64,000 bases of DNA. Source: DATGUP01 sp035301265. GTDB taxonomy: Bacteria; Bacillota; Bacilli; Bacillales; Amphibacillaceae. The DNA is taken from assembly GCA_035301265.1 (NCBI GenBank), contig DATGUP010000003.1, forward strand, positions 1 through 64,000, read 5' to 3'. The notes beneath the pieces were generated by a model. It made no database searches. It saw only the letters and a list, made by a program, of their open reading frames with translations, and was not told the origin of the DNA. Shown one piece after another: positions 24,251 through 32,091 of this stretch. The position numbers were made by a program, and so were the translations under genes. Numbering within the stretch: position 1 is the first letter of the stretch; each line of letters starts with the position of its first letter.

Positions 24251-25141
24251 TTATGTTTGTGGTGCATTGCGAATGGAGTGGATGTGTAGTAAGATGACGG
24301 CAACAATAATACAGCTCATGCCTATAAATTGAAAGAAGGAAAAAGCTTCGTGAAAAACAAAGACCCCGATCAATGTTGCTACAACGGGCTCTACGGTCGT
24401 TAAAATCGATGCACTCGATGCTTCTGTCTGTTCTAATCCATAGGTATAGATAATGTAGGCAAAAGCTGTTGGTAAAAAGCCAAGTCCGACTACATAAAAT
24501 AAAACAGTCGGATCCAATAGAAGAAGCAATTTTTGTTTATAAGGAAAAAATGGAATCAATGCCACGCCGGCTACGACAAATGTGAACGTTGTAATGACTA
24601 GACTCGTATATTTTTTTAAAGCGAACTTACTGAAAATGCTATAAAGCGCATATCCTATCCCCGAACCTAATCCAAAAAGAAGGCTTCCAACGTGCAATAC
24701 GTCTGGATCTAAAGGAACGATGCCTGCGACGAAAGAGGTTCCGATAATCGTCATCAGGATGGACGTTATTTTAAGCTTTGTCAGCGGTTCTTTGAATAGA
24801 AAAAATGACGAGACTGCAACAAAGGCTGGCGCTGTATATAGTAATGCGGTTGCCATTGGTATTGTAGCTAAGTCTATCGCCATAAACATGCAAAAATTAA
24901 AAAAAATAAAGCTGAAAATCCCAGTACCCAAAAAATATTTTATATCGGTCAGTTTGTGCAATGTAAGTTGTTTTGGCGCGGTAAATAACATAAATCCGAG
25001 CAGAATAATGGCAGAAGACCAAACGCGCAATGTAACGACTTCCATCGGTGCGAGCCCATATGCATACAAGTGCTTTACATACCAGCCGATGGTTCCCCAA
25101 AGTGCTGCACCAGTGACGATATAAAAAAACGCCTTATTCAA
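24251..25141 (-). CDS. EamA-family (drug/metabolite) transporter
   Basis: A 296-residue permease of the EamA/DMT family with ten hydrophobic segments and two EamA repeats. N-terminal text GAALWGTIGWYVKHLY and the C-terminal SILTTVEPVVATLIGVFVFHE are typical. The start is TTG 25141, with AGGAGGG about 11 bases upstream; no ATG is available nearby. The substrate is unknown. It ends four bases before the scdA operator. Confidence 0.85.
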   Translation of the reverse strand: MNKAFFYIVTGAALWGTIGWYVKHLYAYGLAPMEVVTLRVWSSAIILLGFMLFTAPKQLTLHKLTDIKYFLGTGIFSFIFFNFCMFMAIDLATIPMATALLYTAPAFVAVSSFFLFKEPLTKLKITSILMTIIGTSFVAGIVPLDPDVLHVGSLLFGLGSGIGYALYSIFSKFALKKYTSLVITTFTFVVAGVALIPFFPYKQKLLLLLDPTVLFYVVGLGFLPTAFAYIIYTYGLEQTEASSASILTTVEPVVATLIGVFVFHEAFSFFQFIGMSCIIVAVILLHIHSIRNAPQT

Positions 25142-25295
25142 ATGAACTTAACCCTCCTAATAGTGATTATAAGAGTGCTTGCTGATAGAATGGATGTTTA
25201 GAGGTATAAAATAATGAATATTCGGAAATGATGTATGTAATCATTTCTTCAATTGCCAGATATAAGTTCATCGACGTTTGCAGGAGGTTGTATGA

Positions 25296-25649
25296 ATGTT
25301 ATACAGTGATACAACTTGGTTTAGTATGTCCCAATTGATGATATTAGGTTTAGAAGAGGAGCATATCTATTTCGTGTTGTTGTTTGGTGGCATTGTTGTT
25401 TGCTATTTGTTGATTCAACCATTTATTTCTTTTCTCGTCGCAATTCAGTCGGCTAGAGTATTAAGCTATATATTGAGTAGTCTATTGGCGCTTGTTGTAC
25501 TATTTGTTACTATTTTAATAACCGATGCACAAGAATCAAGCCGCCTATTTATGCGGGTGACTCTCGAATCATTAGCGTTATTCGGTATTTTATTAGTCAT
25601 TGTCGTTAGTTTGAAACGCTTTATCAATAACCGTAGAAAAAGAGTATGA
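25296..25649 (+). CDS. Small membrane protein of unknown function
   Basis: A 117-residue protein with three predicted helices (about residues 25-50, 56-78 and 90-108) and a basic C-terminal tail (RFINNRRKRV). GCAGGAGG lies eight bases before ATG 25296; an ATG four bases earlier reads only a few codons. I do not recognise the family. It is divergent from the EamA transporter and convergent with ykyB. Confidence 0.6.
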   Translation: MLYSDTTWFSMSQLMILGLEEEHIYFVLLFGGIVVCYLLIQPFISFLVAIQSARVLSYILSSLLALVVLFVTILITDAQESSRLFMRVTLESLALFGILLVIVVSLKRFINNRRKRV

Positions 25650-25675
25650 CCTAACCGATCATACCTTTTCCTTTA

Positions 25676-26176
25676 TCAAAATTTATGTAAAGAAATGTTT
25701 TTATTTGTTAAACGGTTCCGCGGTGACCGCTTTATTTTACCTAATGATGAAGCTGTGAAGTAGGCGGATGAATATGGTTTACGTCGTGTCGATTGTTTTT
25801 TCTGCGGTTTCCAGTTAATGTATTGGTAAATGATTTGTTTAGCATGTGATAATGGCATTTTTGATTGAGGGTTTCGATAATCGTAATCAAGGCTACCCAG
25901 ATGTTTCATTTTTCGAAAATCATCTTTTGTCGGAGGAATATGGAAGTAGTAATTGCCAACCTTTACAAGTACAGTCGAGTATTGGTTGCTTAATCTAGGA
26001 TGATTAGAAAAATGTAGACCGATTTTTTCTGCTCGTTTCTCTCGAAGGAGTTGATCAATAGCTTCTTTTTTAATGAAATACAAATGCCGTGGTTTCGGTG
26101 CTGTTTTAGCATGACGATTGATCGTGTAGATGGCCTTGGCAAGTTCATCAATCGGTATGTTTTCCTTATCGTACAT
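25676..26176 (-). CDS. ykyB: YkyB family protein
   Basis: A 166-residue soluble basic protein. The segments AKAIYTINRHAKTAPKP, KIGLHFSNHPRLS and GNYYFHIPPTKDDF match YkyB of Bacillus, a conserved protein of unknown function. The C-terminal tail beyond residue 125 is basic and low in complexity. AGGAGGAT lies upstream. It heads the ykyB-yku gene set, as in B. subtilis. Confidence 0.85.
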   Translation of the reverse strand: MYDKENIPIDELAKAIYTINRHAKTAPKPRHLYFIKKEAIDQLLREKRAEKIGLHFSNHPRLSNQYSTVLVKVGNYYFHIPPTKDDFRKMKHLGSLDYDYRNPQSKMPLSHAKQIIYQYINWKPQKKQSTRRKPYSSAYFTASSLGKIKRSPRNRLTNKNISLHKF

Positions 26177-26216
26177 GCGCTAATCCTCCTATTTCCATGA
26201 TTGAAAACTTGTTTCT

Positions 26217-26245
26217 ATCGTACAGTAAAGCTTGTCTGCATTCAA
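26217..26245 (-). promoter_or_regulatory. Sigma-A promoter of ykyB
   Basis: On the minus strand TTGAAT (26245-26240), a 17-base spacer, and TACGAT (26222-26217) with a TG just before it; about 41 bases before the start codon. Confidence 0.5.
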
Positions 26246-26295
26246 TGTATAAAGACATAAATCAGTATAAAGACTAAACTCATGTTAATGTACAC

Positions 26296-27147
26296 TCAGT
26301 CTGTTTTTAGGGTGAATATTTGGATTTCTGGTTTACATAAAAAACGAAACGGAAGACGGGTAGTGCCGATACCTCGTGACACATAAAGCATCATCTGTTC
26401 GTCTGGAAACGTATACCTACCTTCGACATATTTTTGCGCATATGCTGGCGTGTAAAGGTGACCGAGCAATGGAAGGCGAACTTGCCCGCCGTGGCTATGA
26501 CCTGATAATTGTACGTCAACCGAAAAGCGGCGCGCAACATCAGCATAGTCTGGTTCATGCGCCAAAAGTATTGTGAAATCAGCTGGATCGATGCCTGATA
26601 TTGCCGTCTCTAGATCGGGTTTTCCGAGAATGACATCGTCAACACCTGCTAGATAAATGCGTTCATCGGCAATTTCAATCGCACTGTGTGTATTTTTCAA
26701 CAGTACAAAGCCAGCCTTTTCCATCGTTTTATTGACAATGGTTGTGCCATATCCTCCATGATCATGATTTCCATAAACCCAAAATTTTCCATGTTGCGCT
26801 GATAAAGCTTTTAAAAGATCAATAATATTCTCGTTCCAATCGTAGATGTTAGGCTTGTCGACAAGATCGCCTGTAAATACGATCAAATCGGGTTCAAGGC
26901 TGTTTATTTTCTCAACAAGACGACCAAACTGATCTAATGTATATTGAAAACCGATATGTGTATCGGAAAACTGGACAATTTTAAAATTATTGAAAACTTC
27001 TGGAATGTTTGCTGAAACGATATGATCATTACGGACTGTAAGCATAGTAGGTTCGATTTGCCGGGCATAGTAGTATGTTCCGCTACCTAAACCGACAAGG
27101 GTTAGTAGACCCCCGACTAGTTTTTTTAAAAAGGACCGTCGCTTCAT
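26296..27147 (-). CDS. ykuE: Metallophosphoesterase YkuE (Tat-exported)
   Basis: A 283-residue phosphoesterase with a twin-arginine signal (KRRSFLKKLVGG) and the full metallophosphoesterase motif set: FSDTHIG, TGDLVDK, GNHDHGG, LLAHEPD and GHSHGGQ. YkuE of B. subtilis is a Tat substrate bound to the cell wall. The neighbourhood (ykyB on one side, darB/ykuS/ykuV beyond czcD) agrees. Dimetal hydrolase; its natural substrate is not known. Confidence 0.9.
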   Translation of the reverse strand: MKRRSFLKKLVGGLLTLVGLGSGTYYYARQIEPTMLTVRNDHIVSANIPEVFNNFKIVQFSDTHIGFQYTLDQFGRLVEKINSLEPDLIVFTGDLVDKPNIYDWNENIIDLLKALSAQHGKFWVYGNHDHGGYGTTIVNKTMEKAGFVLLKNTHSAIEIADERIYLAGVDDVILGKPDLETAISGIDPADFTILLAHEPDYADVARRFSVDVQLSGHSHGGQVRLPLLGHLYTPAYAQKYVEGRYTFPDEQMMLYVSRGIGTTRLPFRFLCKPEIQIFTLKTD

Positions 27148-27261
27148 CGGTATTCAACCTTTCTTACACGATGGGTAAAAAAAATCATCTCCAATATTAT
27201 AGCATTGGTGTGAACAAAAGCCGAATAGTGCCATAAAAAATATATGACATTGAAAAAGCAA

Positions 27262-27294
27262 TCAGCTCCTCTCGCACCAGTCGAGAGGAGCTGA
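27262..27294. terminator. Terminator hairpin after czcD
   Basis: A 13-bp perfect repeat TCAGCTCCTCTCG / CGAGAGGAGCTGA with a 7-base loop, just after the czcD stop on the minus strand. On that strand TTGCTTTTTCA follows. Confidence 0.85.
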
Positions 27295-27300
27295 TGATCA

Positions 27301-28197
27301 TCAGTGACACGAATTGCAGTTTCGATGAACCGATGTGTTATATCCTTCGATTTGCACTGTACAATGATCGATGTTGAACGTTTGTTTGATTAAATCGTTA
27401 GCTTCAATCAGCAAAGTATCGCGGTCAACCGATGGATCTACGACAATATGGCAGCTCAATGCTGGAAACTCTGTCGTAATAGACCAAACATGAAGATCAT
27501 GAACATCGATCACGCCTTTTAATGTGGATAGTTGTTCGTGAATTTTTGCCGTATCGACATGGGCTGGTTTGCCTTCCATTAGAATGTGGAGCGCATCTTT
27601 GGCAATATGCATACCTGAGATAAGAATTAACACTGATACGAGGACACTGGCAATCGGATCGGCGATGTTCCAGCCGAACAGGTAGATCAATAGACCGGCG
27701 ATTATGGCACCAATCGAACCTAATAAATCGCCTAAAACGTGTAACAATGCACTTTTAATATTCAAATTTTCTTGTGAATCACCACGCATAAGTATAAAGA
27801 AAACGAGAATATTAACGACAAGTCCGATCGTGGCGATTATCATCATGCTTGCGCTAACTTCGGGCGGTTTGGTGAACCGTTGCCATGCTTCGTAAAAAAT
27901 ATACAGCGATATCGCGATTAATGTAATACCATTTACCAATGCGGCAATAATTTCAAAACGTCTAAAACCATACGTGTTGTTGTATGTTGCTTGTTTACTG
28001 CCAATTTTAAAAGCGATAAGGCTCAGTCCTAGCGCAAAGGCATCGCTCAACATGTGACCAGCATCAGAAAGCAGTGCCAAGCTGTTGGTCAAAAAACCGC
28101 CGATAGCTTCAACAAACATAAAAGTAAATATAGCGAGAAAACTCCAAAAAAGAGCTTTTTTATTAGTCGCATGGTGGTGATCATGAGAATGTCCCAT
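27301..28197 (-). CDS. czcD: Cation diffusion facilitator CzcD (Zn/Co/Cd efflux)
   Basis: A 298-residue CDF transporter with six helices. A His-rich N-terminus (MGHSHDHHH) is followed by the metal sites in SLALLSDAGHMLSDA and HVLGDLLGS, the ZT-dimerisation C-terminal domain and a Cys/His tail (RNCNSCH). It exports divalent metals by proton or potassium antiport. It starts 11 bases after czrA, so the repressor and pump form one operon. Confidence 0.93.
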   Translation of the reverse strand: MGHSHDHHHATNKKALFWSFLAIFTFMFVEAIGGFLTNSLALLSDAGHMLSDAFALGLSLIAFKIGSKQATYNNTYGFRRFEIIAALVNGITLIAISLYIFYEAWQRFTKPPEVSASMMIIATIGLVVNILVFFILMRGDSQENLNIKSALLHVLGDLLGSIGAIIAGLLIYLFGWNIADPIASVLVSVLILISGMHIAKDALHILMEGKPAHVDTAKIHEQLSTLKGVIDVHDLHVWSITTEFPALSCHIVVDPSVDRDTLLIEANDLIKQTFNIDHCTVQIEGYNTSVHRNCNSCH

Positions 28198-28208
28198 GCT
28201 AATCCTCC

Positions 28209-28508
28209 TTACATATGTTTAGCATGCTCGATCATCTGTTCCAGAAGATTTCTCACATGCTCATCATTCGGTGAGTAATAGTACCGTGTTTTCTCCCTCC
28301 GGCATTTAACAAGGTTTAATTGCTTCAGATATTTTAGTTGGTGTGAAATCGTTGATTGTTGCATGTTCAAATTTTGAGCTATTTCACTGACGGAACATTC
28401 TTTATGGAATAATAAGTGCAGAATTTTAATTCGCGTAGGGTCCGATAGCGCTTTGAACACTTGTGAAACTTGGTTGATTAAACGATGATCAAGGGATTGA
28501 TAGTCCAT
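28209..28508 (-). CDS. czrA: ArsR-family zinc-sensing repressor (CzrA-like)
   Basis: A 99-residue winged-helix repressor. The recognition region VSEIAQNLNMQQSTISHQLKYL is clear. The C-terminal helix has D-x-H-x10-H-x2-H (DEH...EHAKH), exactly the alpha-5 zinc/cobalt site of CzrA/SmtB sensors. Metal binding would release the operator and induce czcD downstream. A cadmium-type CVC site is absent. Confidence 0.92.
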   Translation of the reverse strand: MDYQSLDHRLINQVSQVFKALSDPTRIKILHLLFHKECSVSEIAQNLNMQQSTISHQLKYLKQLNLVKCRREKTRYYYSPNDEHVRNLLEQMIEHAKHM

Positions 28509-28525
28509 AAGCGAACTCCTATACT

Positions 28526-28545
28526 ATTTGATCATATGTTCATAT
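28526..28545. promoter_or_regulatory. CzrA-type operator
   Basis: ATTTGATCATATGTTCATAT is self-complementary at 16 of 20 positions around a CATATG centre and resembles ArsR/SmtB operators (ATATGAAC...). It lies 18 bases before the czrA start. Confidence 0.6.
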
Positions 28546-28696
28546 TATAAAATAGTTTGTCTAACGTTTCAATACCATAAGTCGCCAAAACTGTTTCTCA
28601 ATCATAAACTATGATAAACTAATGAAGGAGAACTCCTTTTTACAGGATTATCCCATCATGCAAAATGATGATAGTAAAGGAAAAGGAGCGATTTTG

Positions 28697-29146
28697 ATGA
28701 GCATGATTCAAAGTCGGGCTTTAACCGACATCCTCGTAGGAGATCTAATGATACCTTCTGAAAAGGTAGCCCACGTTCAAATCAATAATCCGCTTGAACA
28801 TGCGTTACTCGTTTTAGTTAAATCAGGCTATTCTGCTGTTCCTGTTTTAGATGCATCATATCGACTTGTCGGCACGATTGGGAAAACCGTTATATTAAAC
28901 CAAACATTAGGCATGGAGCGGTTTGAAATTGAAAAGCTTTCTTCGATAAAAGTTGAGGAAGTAATGCATCAGGATATTCCAACGTTGGCAAAAGATGATC
29001 GATTTTTAGATGGATTGAACATGGTTATTAATTATCCTTTTGTTTGCGTGGTTAATGAAAGCGGTTACTTTGACGGCATTGTTACACGGCGTGCTATTTT
29101 GAAAGCTGTCAAACGGGACATATATATAACAAAAACGAATCAATAG
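28697..29146 (+). CDS. darB: Cyclic-di-AMP receptor DarB (CbpB/YkuL), two CBS domains
   Basis: A 149-residue protein made of two CBS motifs. The segments VGDLMIPSEKVAHVQ, LEHALLVLVKSGYSAVPVLD, YRLVGTIG and INYPFVCVVNESGYFDGIVTRRA follow YkuL/DarB closely. DarB binds c-di-AMP; in the apo form it binds Rel and stimulates pyruvate carboxylase in B. subtilis. The frame opens at 28622, but ATG 28697 has AAAAGGAG at the right distance and gives the usual length. Confidence 0.92.
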   Translation: MSMIQSRALTDILVGDLMIPSEKVAHVQINNPLEHALLVLVKSGYSAVPVLDASYRLVGTIGKTVILNQTLGMERFEIEKLSSIKVEEVMHQDIPTLAKDDRFLDGLNMVINYPFVCVVNESGYFDGIVTRRAILKAVKRDIYITKTNQ

Positions 29147-29152
29147 GTACCT

Positions 29153-29228
29153 TCTATACATGAAAGAAACGGTGAATAGTTTTGCAATTTGTGGTAAAGA
29201 TAAGTTTTGCTACATTTTCATGTATAGA
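29153..29228. repeat. 13-bp inverted repeat flanking 50 bases, upstream of ykuS
   Basis: TCTATACATGAAA (29153-29165) and its exact complement (29216-29228) enclose 50 bases between darB and ykuS. The right arm runs into the ykuS ribosome binding site (AGAGGAG). It may be an mRNA structure or a small inserted element. Confidence 0.5.
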
Positions 29229-29241
29229 GGAGTGAAAAAGA

Positions 29242-29484
29242 ATGGCGCGTATAGGTGTTGAAGAGACGCTTACCGACGTGAAAGAAGCCTTGACAGAGAT
29301 GGGGCACGATGTGTTTGACCTAAAATCGGAGGATGACGCAGCGTATTGTGATTTTTGCATTATATCGGGGCAGGATAAAGATGTGATGGGAATGGCTACA
29401 ACAAGTATTGCCGGTTCAGTGATCAATGCAGAAGGACAAAGTGCAGAGGAAATTGTACAGATGATAAACAACAAACTAAATTAG
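29242..29484 (+). CDS. ykuS: UPF0180 family protein YkuS
   Basis: An 80-residue soluble protein of family UPF0180. The match is clear: MARIGVEETLTDVKEAL, YCDFCIISGQDKDVMGM and SIAGSVINAEGQSAEEI. Function unknown. AGAGGAG precedes the ATG but could be paired in an inverted repeat. A strong terminator follows. Confidence 0.88.
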   Translation: MARIGVEETLTDVKEALTEMGHDVFDLKSEDDAAYCDFCIISGQDKDVMGMATTSIAGSVINAEGQSAEEIVQMINNKLN

Positions 29485-29494
29485 ATTAATGCAT

Positions 29495-29520
29495 AAAGGG
29501 CTGTCGCGACAGCCCTTTAG
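29495..29520 (+). terminator. Terminator of ykuS
   Basis: AAAGGGCTGTCG directly followed by its complement CGACAGCCCTTT (29495-29518). It lies 11 bases after the stop. Confidence 0.75.
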
Positions 29521-29713
29521 TTATTTCAATACGGTGATGGAACTTCGATCGGAGCGTATCATACATATAGAGTATAAGCGTATTTAAACTTTTATGTTGT
29601 CATTGTTGATCGCTTTAAAACAAACTATGATGACAGATGAATAAGCAGAGTACTTGACTTTAAATGGTATATTTTCCAGTTTCAAACGATCTATTTAAAT
29701 AAGGAGGTTCAGT

Positions 29714-30166
29714 ATGCGACTGAGAGACCAGATGCCTGAATGGAAAAGGGAATCAATGTGGCTGAACAGCCGTCCGCTTATGAAGCATGATTTACGAGGA
29801 GACATTCCATCGCTAATACATTTTTGGTCAGTGAGTTGCTCGCTTTGTAAGAAAGCTATGCCAAACATTAATACCATTTATGAAGAATATAAAAACCATT
29901 TAAACGTTATCGCCGTCCATATGCCCCGATCAGACAATGATTTTGATCTAGAAAAAATTAAAGCAACGGCAAAAGCGCATCATATAACCCATCCTTTGTG
30001 TATCGACAATGATTATAAACTAACCGATGCTTTTAACAACAAATATGTTCCGGCTTATTATCTATTTGATCGTGAGGGAACACTACGGTATACACAGATT
30101 GGCAGTCGCCGTTTGACAATGCTTTGCAAACGAATTGAGCGGTTGGCAATAAAAAACCATGCATGA
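29714..30166 (+). CDS. ykuV: Thiol-disulfide oxidoreductase YkuV
   Basis: A 150-residue thioredoxin-fold protein. The redox motif is CSLC in HFWSVSCSLCKKAMP, followed by NVIAVHMPRSDNDFD and the cis-proline region VPAYYLFD. It has no signal peptide or membrane helix, matching the cytosolic YkuV of B. subtilis. AAGGAGG precedes the ATG. It completes the yku set. Confidence 0.9.
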   Translation: MRLRDQMPEWKRESMWLNSRPLMKHDLRGDIPSLIHFWSVSCSLCKKAMPNINTIYEEYKNHLNVIAVHMPRSDNDFDLEKIKATAKAHHITHPLCIDNDYKLTDAFNNKYVPAYYLFDREGTLRYTQIGSRRLTMLCKRIERLAIKNHA

Positions 30167-30174
30167 TAGATGGC

Positions 30175-30199
30175 GACTGACATTGGGCAGTCTTTTTTT
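30175..30199 (+). terminator. Terminator of ykuV
   Basis: A short GACTG/CAGTC stem followed by seven T; starts 8 bases after the stop. The stem is weak but the T run is clear. Confidence 0.5.
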
Positions 30200-30327
30200 A
30201 GGATATATATGACTGAAAAGCGTGAGAAGAAAATCTATAAAAAACTGAGCAAAAAGAGTGGCAATTTATTTCCTGAACCGTTATATTAGAAAGTACGCAA
30301 AATAAATACATCCGAGGAGGGGCTATA

Positions 30328-32079
30328 TTGGACACATTTAAAAAACTCAAGCCATTTTACTGGCCTTATAAAAAGTATTTTTTTCTATCGCTCTTATCTT
30401 TGTTATTTGTAACAGGCATAACAGTCGTGTATCCAATTATTTTACAGTTAACGATCGATGAAGTTGTCCTCGAAATACGCTATCAACTGATTCCTTATTT
30501 AGCCGTTGTTTTTTTGTTATTAATGCTCATCAAAGGGATGGCGACGTATCTGCATCAATATTTAGGAGATTTGTTCGGCATAACTGCGGTCTATAAATTA
30601 CGTGAGGCTTTGTATTTGAAATTGCAATCTCTTTCATTCAAATATTATGATAACGCACGAACAGGTGACTTAATGTCCCGATTGACCCAAGATGTGGAAG
30701 GATTTCGTTTCTTTCTTTCCGTCGGATTTGCAGAACTTGTTCGCATTTCAACGTTAATTTTATTCAGCATGTCCGTTATGCTGTTTTACTCTGTACCGTT
30801 AGCGCTTGTAACGATGGCTGCCATGCCTTTTTTGGCGGTTGTCGTCATGCGTTTTGATAAACGTGTTCATCCAGCGTTTAGAAGAATACGTCGTTCATTG
30901 GGACGTTTGAATACACGCGTACAGGAAAATATTAGCGGAATTAATACGGTCAAATCGCTGTCACGAGAAGACTTTGAAATCGGTCGTTTTTCCGATAAAA
31001 ATAATACATACAAAAATAATTATCTTAAAACAGCGGAAATTTGGTCGCGTTTTTTCCCGTTAATGGAATTGATCGGAGACATTTGTGCGCTAGCGCTTTT
31101 AGGGTTTGGCGGCTATCTCGTTATCAGCGGGTTTTTAGATGTCGGAGCGCTTGTGGCCTTTTTTAGTTTGGTGTGGTATATTCTCGGTCCTTTAATGAAT
31201 CTTGGGTTTGTCATTAACCAATTTTCACAGGCTAAAGCATCCGGGGAAAGACTTTTGGAAATTTTGGAAGCACCGGAAGATATCGTAGAAAAAGCGGATG
31301 CTCGTGATACAGAGATTAAAGGGCATGTTACATTTAACAATGTTACCTTGACGTATACGGAAAATGATGATCCAGCTTTGAAAAACATTAGTTTCGATGC
31401 TCCGCCGGGGAAAACCATAGGCTTAATCGGTGCTACTGGTTCAGGGAAAACATCGATTACCCAATTGATCCCGCGGTTTTATGAACCTGAAAAAGGCGAA
31501 GTCCTCGTTGATAAACGTCCAGTATCCGATTATAGGCTGAAGGCATTGCGCAAACATATTGGATTTGTTCTCCAAGAGCCATTTTTATTTTCGACGACGA
31601 TCCGGGAAAACATCCGATACGGAAATATTCAATTATCCGATGAGCAAGTGATCGATGCAGCTAAACGCGCTCAGGCGCATGATTTTATTATGGAGATGCC
31701 TGATGGCTATGACACAATGCTCGGTGAGCGAGGTATGGGGCTTTCGGGAGGCCAAAAACAACGCATTGCTATTGCACGCGCTATTTGTATTGATCCGAAT
31801 ATTCTCGTATTGGATGATGCGACATCGGCTGTAGATATGGAAACGGAATTTCGGATTCAAATTGCTTTAAAAGAAGTGATGAAAAACCGTACAACTTTTA
31901 TTATTGCACACCGTATTTCATCGTTGAAACATGCTGATGAAATCCTTGTTTTGGAAGATGGAGAAGTCGTTGAACGAGGGACGCATGATGCATTAATTCG
32001 AAATAATGGACCTTATAAACGAATTTACGATATTCAATATCAAGACCGCGATATAATTATGAAAGCGGCTCGAGCATGA
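30328..32079 (+). CDS. yknU: ABC exporter half-transporter, degenerate-site subunit (YknU-like)
   Basis: A 583-residue half-transporter: six helices (residues about 15-300) and an ATPase domain with GATGSGKTS (Walker A), LSGGQKQRIAIARA (signature), LVLDDATSAVD (Walker B) and the switch IAHR. The catalytic glutamate after Walker B is aspartate here, as in the degenerate half of heterodimeric exporters. TTG 30328 with GAGGAGGGG is the start. The partner gene begins 12 bases downstream. Sequence style fits YknU of B. subtilis; the substrate is unknown. Confidence 0.88.
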   Translation: MDTFKKLKPFYWPYKKYFFLSLLSLLFVTGITVVYPIILQLTIDEVVLEIRYQLIPYLAVVFLLLMLIKGMATYLHQYLGDLFGITAVYKLREALYLKLQSLSFKYYDNARTGDLMSRLTQDVEGFRFFLSVGFAELVRISTLILFSMSVMLFYSVPLALVTMAAMPFLAVVVMRFDKRVHPAFRRIRRSLGRLNTRVQENISGINTVKSLSREDFEIGRFSDKNNTYKNNYLKTAEIWSRFFPLMELIGDICALALLGFGGYLVISGFLDVGALVAFFSLVWYILGPLMNLGFVINQFSQAKASGERLLEILEAPEDIVEKADARDTEIKGHVTFNNVTLTYTENDDPALKNISFDAPPGKTIGLIGATGSGKTSITQLIPRFYEPEKGEVLVDKRPVSDYRLKALRKHIGFVLQEPFLFSTTIRENIRYGNIQLSDEQVIDAAKRAQAHDFIMEMPDGYDTMLGERGMGLSGGQKQRIAIARAICIDPNILVLDDATSAVDMETEFRIQIALKEVMKNRTTFIIAHRISSLKHADEILVLEDGEVVERGTHDALIRNNGPYKRIYDIQYQDRDIIMKAARA

Positions 32080-32091
32080 GGAGGAAGATAA

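Noticed and set aside
24174..24306. N-terminal extension of scdA to 24306
   Set aside because: It crosses the promoter and Fnr-type site; ATG 24174 has the ribosome binding site and a normal family N-terminus.
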